The notes beneath the pieces are model-generated. The model saw only the letters and a program-made list of their open reading frames with translations. It did not search any database and had not been told where the DNA came from. A stretch of 28,623 nt of DNA from Nemertoderma westbladi (Eukaryota; Xenacoelomorpha; Nemertodermatida; Nemertodermatidae), in assembly GCA_032718475.1 (NCBI GenBank), contig JAUCBJ010003422.1, positions 1 through 28,623 on the forward strand, given 5' to 3'. The position numbers and the translations under genes are program-made. Of this stretch, positions 11,347 to 19,415 are shown piece by piece. The first letter of the stretch is position 1, and every line of letters begins with the position of its first letter.

Positions 11347-11445
11347 TAGGGCTCGATCGGAGTTGGGATTTGGCCGGAGCCGGAGCAGGAGCCGGAGTTG
11401 GACAATTTGGCCGGAGCTGGAGCAGGAGCCGGAGTTTTTCAAAAA
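11347..11445 (+). mobile_element. Solitary end of a hAT-like element
   Basis: Starts with TAGGGCTCGATCGGAGTT, the same 18 bases that begin both ends of the complete element at 12813-13668. It continues with GGAGCC/CCGGAG repeats like those inside that element. No matching right end or 8-bp duplication could be found nearby, so this looks like a truncated copy or a copy whose other end has been lost. Confidence 0.6.
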
Positions 11446-11665
11446 TTTTTAAAATTTAATTATTTATTTAAAAAAAAATAAAGTATGGTTATCGTTTGCC
11501 AATCGCTCATAATCAATCATACTGTAGGTCTAATTAATTTCATAATTTATCTGTTTATAGATTTACGAATTTTCAATTTAAAATTTAAGTAATTAATTTA
11601 TCACGGACAGACGGCCTGACCCCTGACGCTGACGGCTAAAAATTACCTACAGTTGACAGTACCTA
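11446..11665. other. Non-coding link between repeats
   Basis: AT-rich DNA then a GC-richer patch (about 11603-11635), ending at the outer boundary of the large inverted repeat. No features assigned. Confidence 0.4.
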
Positions 11666-11669
11666 CAGT

Positions 11670-11955
11670 CGGTGAGAAGTCAAAAATTGGACTTGAGTCC
11701 AAAATTGGACTTCGACTCCAGTTCAAGTCTAAAATTGGACTTCTGTGAGTCCAATATTGGACTTCAAATCAGACAATTGTTCCAGGGCCTTGGGTAATTG
11801 GATTGGGTGGGATTTTTTTTTTTTATCGAAAATATATCAAAAAATAAGAGTTTTGAACAGGAGGACCTGAAATTCACCAGGGGGAACTTTTTTTATAAGG
11901 CTTTGAATTTTTACAAAAGTCCAATATTGGACTTTAAGTTCAATTTTGGACGCGA
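11670..11955. repeat. Left terminal array of GTCCAATATTGGAC-type palindromes
   Basis: Five or six copies of the palindrome (A)AGTCCAAWATTGGACTT lie near 11680-11770 and 11918-11952. The same array appears inverted at the right end. Repeated short palindromes at element termini are typical of transposase-binding sites in foldback-type elements; the function is inferred. Confidence 0.6.
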
Positions 11956-12812
11956 CATTGAGAATCGAACTTAAAGGTACATGAAGCATGACAGATGAGA
12001 GACAGCCAGACAGCTGTTAAGTTATGGAAAGTTACCTTTGCAGCTCTGTATGTATCTTCAGTGTAACAGTGTAATGACTGTACTGTACTTAGAATATAAT
12101 GGTACATTCTAGCATTCTAGGTACTTTGTACTTTACTTTTAGCATATTGTTTAGTTTACAATTTACATTCATGTTATGTCTAACCTTACAGCCTTATGTA
12201 CCCAGGACTTTATAGTGTCTTTAGGACTAGATTAGATTATGCTCCAACAAATATTTAATTACAAATTATATTTGGTGGATACTGGTAACAATGCCAGGTT
12301 AGCCAACTGCAGCTGCTGCTAAGGCTAACTACAGTACAAGCTACGATTTCGTCTAAGGCTATGGGAGCCCTATCAGAGAGAAATACTACAAGTTGATGCT
12401 ACCACCATCTCTTCTAATTTTTCCATACAACAGGAAGGGTATTATAAAACGGCTGGATAACAGGATAATGAAATGGGATTAGTAACTGATTAACGTGTTG
12501 GGGTCTCCACATAATAAGTACAGAAGTAACAAGTAACACACGTCATAATCATAAACCAATTGAGGGAAAGGAACAGGTTACAGATGCAGGCTTTTCTAAC
12601 TAAAACAATAAACTGATAAACGGTCACTTTTGACTTTACCAATTGAAGGCGCCGTATAACCTCACCACATACTACTACTACAATCGGCATGATTAATTGC
12701 AACTGCATTATATATATAGGCCCTATTATGTATTAAGAATGCTGTGCCGGCTTGTTGACAAAAGTGCGCCTCCACAACTCCCTTACACTCTTACAGCCTT
12801 ATCACCCATGAC

Positions 12813-13668
12813 TAGGGCTCGATCGGAGTTTTTATTTTGCCGGAGCCGGAGTGGAAAAAAAATTGCCGGAGTTTGACCGGAGCCGGAGTTTCTTTCCCTA
12901 TGTGTATTTTCCCTATATCCGGACCGGGTCGCCGTCGTTAGTACTAATATCCGGGTCGCCGTCGTCGGTACTCATATCCGGGCACCGGGTCACCGTCGTT
13001 GGTACTTATATCCTGGTCGCGGACAGAACTCCTTGCATCATTCTCAGTCCATTCCCCTTCCAGAATTATATAGTACATATAGCTGTATAGTACTGTAGTA
13101 CAGTAGTAGTACCTACAGTAGCTTGAGGTGCGGGATTATCAGACTGTGTACCGGTATTCAAGCTGTCAGGTAGGCCTACCGCTACCAGTACAGCAGTTCC
13201 GGAATTAGATTAAGTCAGTGAGTACAGAAGTCAGGAAGTAGTACCGGTACTACAGTACTACTGTACTGCTGTAGTACTACCAGTACCAGCCTGCCAGTAA
13301 ATCTAAGTTATTTAGTATTATACTGCCTGACTGCTTTACCAGTTTACTGCAGTACTGTAGTATAGCTGTATAGTACAGTAGTAATACTGTAATAATAGTA
13401 GTATCAAAGTAGTACAGTCAGACAGTACTGCAGTACTACCGGTACTGGACAGCTGGAGTAGGCTATTGGAGTACCGTACACTGGAATATACTGCTGCCAT
13501 ATGCCTATCTGCCTATACTAGCCTATATATTATGTACATTAATATAAAACATACATTATTAAAAAAACTCCGGCTCCGGTGATTTTTCTAACTCGCTCCG
13601 GTTCGGAGCCGGATGTAAGAAACTCCGGCCGGAGCCGGAGCCGGAGCCGGAACTCCGATCGAGCCCTA
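12813..13668. mobile_element. Non-autonomous hAT-like element, 856 bp, with 8-bp target duplication
   Basis: Both ends are the inverted 18-mer TAGGGCTCGATCGGAGTT, followed by CCGGAG/GGAGCC repeats. The element is flanked by the direct repeat CCCATGAC (12805-12812 and 13669-13676). The other arm of the surrounding inverted repeat has the uninterrupted site once, at 16488-16495. An 8-bp duplication and a TAGGG start are the marks of the hAT superfamily (established). The interior has no transposase ORF, only a short tandem repeat and CTGTA-rich DNA, so it needs a transposase from elsewhere. The frames at 13539-13775 and 13579-13782 cross its edge and are composites. Confidence 0.9.
12915..13025. 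repeat. Tandem repeat ATATCCGGGTCGCCGTCGT (about 27-34 bp units)
   Basis: Three to four imperfect copies of ATATCCGGGTCGCCGTCGTY followed by GGTACT lie inside the hAT-like element. Copy length varies, because of short insertions such as CACCGGGT. No function is evident. Confidence 0.7.
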
Positions 13669-13870
13669 CCCATGACATTTGCTAGATCATCCGCATCTTT
13701 AAGGCCAGTGTCCTTTAAGACAGTAAGAAAGATGCGTCTCAAGAAAGTTATGGGCTGTCCACCATGCTTATTCACTCCATGAGGTGCACTGGCTGGTCCT
13801 CACGGCTTAAAGCGATGTCCTGCAAAGCGGAGGCGGCTTTGTTCTAGTGTCAAGCTTGGGGAACCAATGA
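13669..13870 (-). pseudogene. LINE ORF tail remnant in left arm
   Basis: Minus-strand mirror of the better-preserved copy at 16316-16560. The residues NKHGGQP, TFLRRIFLTVL and KDTGLKDADDLANVM can be read here. The hAT-like insertion at 12813-13668 cuts the end of the segment, so the last part (matching LWRRTFVNKP) is found beyond it at about 12755-12790. The stretch is therefore dead in both arms. Confidence 0.5.
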
Positions 13871-14316
13871 CTGAATGAGACACCTCCAACTCCAATGTTA
13901 TATAGTGTTTGGTTGGAGATGCAGAGATGTTTTGTACTTGACACAGTGAACCTAATCTAAACAATTAGTCAATAAACATTACCTTAATAACATAATAGGT
14001 TACAGTTTACAGTAGTCTTATTTTTGCCATACGAAAATACCACAGGCAGACAGGTATGGCAGTATGGGTAAGAATGAACTATACAGCTATAACTCCACTA
14101 CGCTACCGCGGTATACACCGCTAAGGCAGTAAGGCTACCGCAAAGCTATACCACTACCGCAAAAAGTAACTACTGATGTCTGACTGTACCGGTACGTGTG
14201 CGATCCCTGTTTATAATACATATAATAATTAATTTGATCATTAAAATAATGTTGCATTGTAATTATGTAATATATATGTACTGATACGGGATGCAGTTTT
14301 GATTTAAATACCGATA

Positions 14317-15713
14317 GGGGAAAGTGGGGGAAGTAGAAACACTTTTGGGTTTTTAAAAAAATGAAAATATCCCTACACAGAATTTAACAATAGGTACATC
14401 AAAATTGTTTTGTTTCACATTATTTTAAACCTTTTAGCACTCAATTAAACCACTAAGTTCGCCTGACCCTCACTATCCAATAGTGTTGGGCAGGCGAGCT
14501 TTTTTTAAAGTTCGACATGTTTCTACTTACCCCATTTTGGGGTAAATAGAAACAGGTTAAGGACGGTTATATAAATACATATAAACAGAATCTAGGCTAA
14601 GTAGAATGTTTCCAACAACCCCATAGATAGAAACTACATAAAATTTCACACTGAAACTGTTATAACATTATTTTATAGTTGTTCAATGTAAACCCTGTAA
14701 GCAACGACCAAATGTAGTAGTAAATAAAAATACGAGACTATTTATTCAAATCTACTAAATATTCAAATTCTACATATTGTTATTGTAATTGCTAAAGTTC
14801 CAGAAGGAATATTAAATGTTTCTGCAGCTTCACGAACTGTATATTGCCCACTATTAATGGAAGCTATTGCTCTTTAAGTGTTTCATTTGAATATGATCCA
14901 CGTGTAGTTTTTCTTGGACGTTTTCGAGACATGATTTTAGCCATGATGACGAATAAAAGGACAACCAATTATCAGGCAGCAAATGCAGAGAAAAACAAAC
15001 CAACAGGCTACCTATTGAAGGCTAAGAGTCAATAAAAGATAAAAGCAAAAGCTATTTAGTCAAATTGGTTTTGATTTATTGACAAATGCTTCATTTCAAT
15101 TATGTTTACAATATTTAGCACCATCATAATAGCAAATATTCTAAAATGTGATTTCATACGGTAAAACGTTAGTCATCTATTACGCTACCGGTACCTAGTA
15201 CCGGTAACTAATGGTTTTGTGTTATTTACATATTGCTGGTAGTAAAAATCAAAAAAGTACAATACGCTAGACATTGTGCTTGGTGTAATGAATGAGACAT
15301 TAGTACATGTTTCTACTTACCCCACAGCATAAAAATAGGGCCCATTTTTTAATCACTCATATAAGACAATTTTGTTAATATAAAATCATGTAAATGAGAT
15401 TAGAACTGAACAGATTACAAAATTTCCTTTTAAATAAGCCAGTTAATACAACAATGGGATCATAAAAACTATCATAATTGCATACATGAAATCTTACAAA
15501 GATAATCAAAAAATTGATTTTTTATTCAAAGATTGAACAAGTTGAAATTTGACCATTTAGTTCTCAATAAAGCTATAAGAAATCTATATAAAATTTGTTC
15601 CCCATTTAATTCTATGTTAGGAATTCGGAATTTTTAGTTTGTATCTATAATTGTGAGCGCACAGATTCAGTTGTTTCCACTTACCCCATTATTCTACTTC
15701 CCCAACTTTCCCC
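14317..15713. mobile_element. Deleted pogo/Tigger-like element, 1397 bp, TA target duplication
   Basis: Its ends are inverted copies of GGGGAAAGTKGGGGAAGTAG. It is flanked by TA on both sides (14315-14316, 15714-15715). The other arm of the enclosing palindrome keeps the empty site ACCGATATACAG, which proves insertion with TA duplication. The motif TTTCTACTTACCCCA recurs inside (near 14519 and 15308) and may be a binding site. A degenerate piece of a transposase HTH domain lies on the minus strand. TA duplication and this type of end fit the Tc1/mariner-pogo (Tigger) group (established). No complete transposase remains. Confidence 0.85.
14790..14946 (-). pseudogene. Remnant of a pogo-type transposase HTH domain
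   Basis: Starting from ATG near 14946 the minus strand reads a basic start (MSRKRPRKTTRG), then YSNETLKE. After a one-base frameshift it continues INSGQYTVREAAETFNIPSG. This has the pattern YSxExL..AI..I..G...V.EA...F.IP.GTL. The intact transposase at 19416-20951 shows the same pattern at residues 17-50. It is the N-terminal pipsqueak-type HTH of pogo transposases (established). The rest of the protein is missing, so the element is non-autonomous. The plus-strand open frame at 14844-15035 is a shadow of this. Confidence 0.7.
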
Positions 15714-15734
15714 TATACAGTATGGCAGCATGGG

Positions 15735-15790
15735 TACACTTGGAGTTGTACTAAAGTCCAATATTGGACTTTAGTACAACTCCAAGCTGC
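15735..15790. repeat. Centre of the giant inverted repeat
   Basis: Perfect inverted symmetry around 15762/15763 through ACTTGGAGTTGTACTAAAGT and its complement, with the motif TCCAATATTGGA at the exact middle. The loop is essentially zero. The centre uses the same palindrome as the two ends. A CTGCC triplet and some small differences break the symmetry at about 15785. Confidence 0.75.
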
Positions 15791-16315
15791 CAAGTGTACC
15801 CATGCTGCCCCTGCCATACTGTATATCGGTATTTAAATCAAAACTGCATCCCGTATCAGTACATATATATTACATAATTACAATGCAACATTATTTTAAT
15901 GATCAAATTAATTATTATATGTATTATACAATGTTATAAACAGGGATCGCACAAGTCAGCACGTACAGTCAGACATCAGTAGTTACTTTTTGCGGTTGTG
16001 GTATAGCTTTGCGGTAGCTTTACTGCCTTAGCGGTGTATACCGCGGTAGCGTAGTTGAGTTATAGCTGTATAGTTCAATCATACCCATACTGACTGCCAT
16101 ACCTGTGGTATTTTCGTATGGCAAAAATAAGACTACTGTAAACTGTAACCTATTATGTTATGAGTTAATGTTTATTGACTAATTGTTTTGATTAGGTTCA
16201 CTGTGTCAAGTACAATGCACACACCCTCTGCATCTCCAACCAGACACTATACTGCTATATAACATTGGAGCTGGAGGTGTCTCATTCAGTCATTGGTTCC
16301 CCCAAACTTGACACT

Positions 16316-16560
16316 AGAACAAAGCCGCCTCCGCTTTGAAGGACATCGCTTTAAGCCGTGAGGACCAGCCAGTGCACCTCATGGAGTGAATAAGCATGAT
16401 GGTGGACAGCCCATGACTTTCTTGAGACGCATCTTTCTTACTGTCTTAAAGGACACTGGCCTTGAAGATGCGGATGATCTAGCAAATGTCATGGGTGATA
16501 AGGCTGTAAGAGTGTAAGGGAGTTGTGGAGGCGCACTTTTGTCAACAAGCCGGCACAGCA
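16316..16560 (+). pseudogene. LINE-type reverse transcriptase C-terminal tail, frameshifted
   Basis: Read with at least two frameshifts, this shows SRLRFEGHRFK, then EDQPVHLM, then NKHDGGQPMTFLRR, then KDTGLEDADDLANVMGD, then RELWRRTFVNKP. The order, RLRF.GH, a GRP-like GGQP block, DTGL...DLA..M.D and a final W.RR, is the pattern I recognise from the end of endonuclease/reverse-transcriptase ORFs of animal non-LTR retrotransposons. No reverse-transcriptase core is present. Its presence in both arms means it was in the DNA before the inverted duplication, or was captured by the foldback element. Identification rests on pattern memory only. Confidence 0.5.
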
Positions 16561-17344
16561 TCCTTAATACATAATAGGGCCTATATATATAATGCAGCTG
16601 CAATGAATCATGCCGATTGTAGTAGTAGTACCGGTATGTGATGTGGTGAGATTATAGGGCTCCTTCAATTGGTAAAGTCAAAAGTGGCCGTTTATTGTTT
16701 TAGTTAGAAAAGCCTGCCTCTGTAACCTGTTCCTTTCCCTCAATTGGTTTATGATTATGACGTGTGTTACTTGTTACTTCTGTACTTATTACAGTATTAT
16801 GTGGAGACCCCAACACGTTAATCAGTTACTAATCCCATTTCATTATCCTGTTATCCAGCCGTTTTATAATACCCTTCCTGTTGTATGGAAAAATTAGAAG
16901 AGATGGTGGTAGCATCAACTTGTAGTATTTCTTTCTGATAGGGCTCCCATAGCCTTAGACGAAATCGTAGCTTGTACTGTAGTTAGCCTTAGCAGCTGCT
17001 GCTTTTGGCAAACCTGGCATTGCTACCAGTATCCACCAAATATAATTTGTAATTAAATATTTGTTGGAGCATAATCTAATCTAGTCCTAAAGACACTATA
17101 AAGTCCTGGGTACATAAGGCTGTAAGGTTAGACATAACATGAATGTAAATTGTAAACTAAACAATATGCTAAAAGTAAAGTACAAAGTACCTATAATGCT
17201 AGAATGTACCATTAGTTTCTAAGTACAGTACAGTCAGTACACTGAAGATACAAACAGAGCTGCAAAGGTAACTTTCCATAACTTAACAGCTGTCTGGCTG
17301 TCTCTCATCTGTCATGCTTCATGTACCCAGGTACCTTTAAGTTC

Positions 17345-17645
17345 GATTCTCAATGTCACGTCCAAAATTGGACTTAAAGTCCAATATTGGACTTTTGTAA
17401 AAATTCAAAGCCTTATAAAAAAGTTCCCCCTGGTGAATTTCAGGTCCCCCTGTTCAAAACTCTTATTTTTTGATATATTTTCGATTAAAGAAAAAAAATC
17501 CCGCCCGATCCAATTACCCAAGGCCCTGGAACAATTGGCTGATTTGAAGTCCAATATTGGACTCACAGAAGTCCAATTTTGGACTTGAACTGGAGTCGAA
17601 GTCCAATTTTGGACTCAAGTCCAATTTTTGACTTCTCACCGACTG
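17345..17645. repeat. Right terminal array of GTCCAATATTGGAC-type palindromes
   Basis: Inverted counterpart of the left array, with copies near 17364-17395 and 17545-17635. The outermost bases CTTCTCACCGACTG mark the right boundary of the large foldback element. Confidence 0.6.
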
Positions 17646-17837
17646 ACTGCACTGCACTAAACTGCTGTCTGCAGTTAGCAGTTAGTACTGTAGTTGGCGG
17701 TAGGCTTATCAGCTATCTGTCTATAGCACTGTAGCAAGCAGCTGAGCAGGGGTAACACTTTTCCGTAGAGGTATAGCGTAGGCGCAGTGTGTTACACATT
17801 TGCTTAGAAAGATTACAGAATTATGGATTGAGTCAGT
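17646..17837. other. Spacer between two composite repeats
   Basis: Short CTG/CAG-rich spacer (GACTGACTGCACTGCACT and similar words) between the foldback element and the next inverted-repeat structure. No genes. Confidence 0.4.
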
Positions 17838-17846
17838 AGGGTGCAT

Positions 17847-17974
17847 TTATAGTCAGATGCCGTCCGATCCGATCCGATCCGATCCGATGCATTTCGGCAA
17901 TTATTGTAGCTACAACTGTCAGACTGCAGACTGTACAAGCCTATAGCTGCTTAGGCCTACTTCTGTTTTGCCTA
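17847..17974 (+). repeat. Left inverted repeat with (GATCC)n
   Basis: Contains four to five GATCC units and pairs with 22376-22497 on the opposite strand with few differences. Similarity stops abruptly after TTTTGCCTA, so the inner boundary is sharp. Confidence 0.75.
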
Positions 17975-18109
17975 ACACTGAACGCAGTCTGGCAGTGCTG
18001 CAGTGTGACTATTGGCCTATTGCATTATTGTATATCTGTATATGGCAGTATGCAGGTATGGCACTACTGCAGTACACAGTATGGGATCGTTCATAGCTCT
18101 GTAGCTGAC

Positions 18110-19165
18110 TGTCAGACTGTGGTGTTCAGAGGGAAATCGGACGTGCGTTGGACTGTTGGATGTCCTGGAATGGAGTCCACCGACCAACTTGCAGGGTGAG
18201 GGTGAGGCTGTCCCTCTGCAGCTCTGATCCTGGGCGGTGGAGACTGTGCTGATGGCGGCGGAAACGGGAAGCGGGCAGCCGGGGCATTCTGTATCCCGAT
18301 ACTACAGCTGGTCCATGAAACTCTACGCTGCTACGGTACAAACTCCGAGATGGAAAACTCGATGGGAAATCGGGGGGAAGAACTAGGCCTACGAAATTTC
18401 AGTTGAACCCATTCGATAGAGCGATAGAGGTGACCAGTTGGCCATCTCCCCGGACGGCAGGACGGATTGCTGTGTCATGCGCGTGACCAAAGGCCAAAGG
18501 AGTTGGCACGGTACCCGGACGACTAAAGGAATAGTCGGATCCGGTCGTTACTATTCAGCTATTACCAGATTACGAGGCGACGGTAAAGGACGAGGTGCGA
18601 GGGGCCATGTCGGGTTGGTTAGAGCACCGGAAGCGCGACACTCGATATCGGGACTGATAAAAATAGTTTTGGCTTCGGAGGAAACGGTAAGAAGTGCTTC
18701 AGGCGGCGTTTTGACGACTATCAGACTATGGACAACCATGTTTAATGTTTAATGTAAATAGGGTGTGAGGAAGCAAATGCTTTTAAAGCCCGTACACACA
18801 ATAAATAAAATTAACGGAGACATATGTAAAATATATATATGAAATTGTACTGTACACATAAATAAAATATTGACTGACCATACAGACTAGGCGACGTGAT
18901 CGGTTATCGGATCGATCTGGATGTGGGCACAATTGGGTACCGGTACAGTAAAAACGGAAGTGATCTCGGGAAAGCTTTCGAGATTCCCGCTAATTTACGC
19001 AAACTCCCTTTATTCCTGTATTCACGCAGTCTGTCTGTATCTTTAAAGAATGCTGATATTATGTTTATTTTCGCCGAATTTATCCGTTTATCTGCGCATC
19101 TTCTTTCCGGGTACACCATTGTATCCCGGGCGCCGTTTTGTACCTACAATGTCAGAATGTACCAA
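18110..19165 (+). pseudogene. DDX1: 5' fragment of a DDX1-like DEAD-box helicase gene, frameshifted
   Basis: Reading across frames, the segment keeps the order of the DDX1 N-terminus. It shows EIGRALD near 18131, a PTNLQ.E.EAVPL run, and LILGGGD then VLMAAETGSG near 18227-18275. It continues with GAFCIPILQLVHETL, NPFDRA near 18398, AISPDG, WHGTRTTKG at about 18508, a YYEATVKDEG-like piece, and FGFGGNGKK at about 18667 with FDDY. It ends with GDVIGYRIDLDVGTI, YSKNGSDLGKAFEIP (18890-18990) and VSLKNADI. The SPRY domain inserted after the Walker A motif is the hallmark of DDX1 (established). Walker A is broken: the GKT lysine reads Gln and a base is lost. At least five frameshifts are needed. 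About 140 bp of AT-rich DNA (18748-18888) separates the last parts and may be an intron or an insertion. It ends where the pogo-like element is inserted; no later helicase motif is seen. Confidence 0.85.
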
Positions 19166-19173
19166 GTTGTGTA

Positions 19174-19240
19174 CCGTCAGTGCGGGTGACTTTGATAGTG
19201 GGGGTGACTATGATATTTTTTGGTTGACTATGATAATTAT
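19174..19240 (+). repeat. Left terminal and subterminal GGTGACTATGATA copies
   Basis: Three direct copies: GGGTGACTTTGATAG in the terminal repeat, GGGTGACTATGATAT at about 19202, and GGTTGACTATGATAAT at about 19222. Regular spacing of about 20 bp is consistent with transposase-binding sites; the role is inferred. Confidence 0.7.
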
Positions 19241-19415
19241 CCCGATTACTGTTTTATGAATCCAGCATTCATACTATACAGCAGTGCCGGAAAGAAATAC
19301 TGGTACATTAGGTATTGTAGCACTGTAGGCCATGTTTTGATGCTTTTGACTAGCTGTTTTGTGTTTTTTAATATATTAGTTAATAGCTACCGGTAATCGC
19401 TAATGTTATACCGTT

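Larger units (their letters stand above)
11666..17645. mobile_element. Large foldback-like element (giant inverted repeat with two later insertions)
   Basis: The outer ends are inverted copies starting CAGTCGGTGAGAAGTC. The arms can be followed base by base to a centre at about 15762/15763, inside TCCAATATTGGA. Without later insertions the left arm is about 1834 bp and the right arm 1883 bp, so the original element was about 3.7 kb. The left arm contains two extra blocks, at 12813-13676 and 14317-15715, which are absent from the right arm. Arms differ by scattered substitutions and small indels, so this is not a simple read-through assembly artefact. No transposase is encoded. Short repeats around TCCAATATTGGA/TCCAAAATTGGA cluster at both ends and at the centre. 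No target duplication is evident at the outer ends. Confidence 0.8.

Noticed and set aside
11149-11442. 97-residue minus-strand ORF
   Set aside because: It covers the lone hAT-like end and its GGAGCC repeats, has low-complexity composition and no family signature.
13539-13782. Open frames on both strands at the edge of the hAT-like element
   Set aside because: They fuse transposon end repeats with the LINE tail remnant across the insertion junction, so they are composites.
11666-17645. Giant palindrome as a pure sequencing artefact
   Set aside because: The arms differ by scattered substitutions and by two transposon insertions with correct target duplications, which a read-through chimera would not produce.
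18438-18752. 104-residue plus-strand ORF as a stand-alone gene
   Set aside because: Only its first half matches the DDX1 SPRY start. The rest is the same pseudogene read out of frame, with the true continuation in neighbouring frames.
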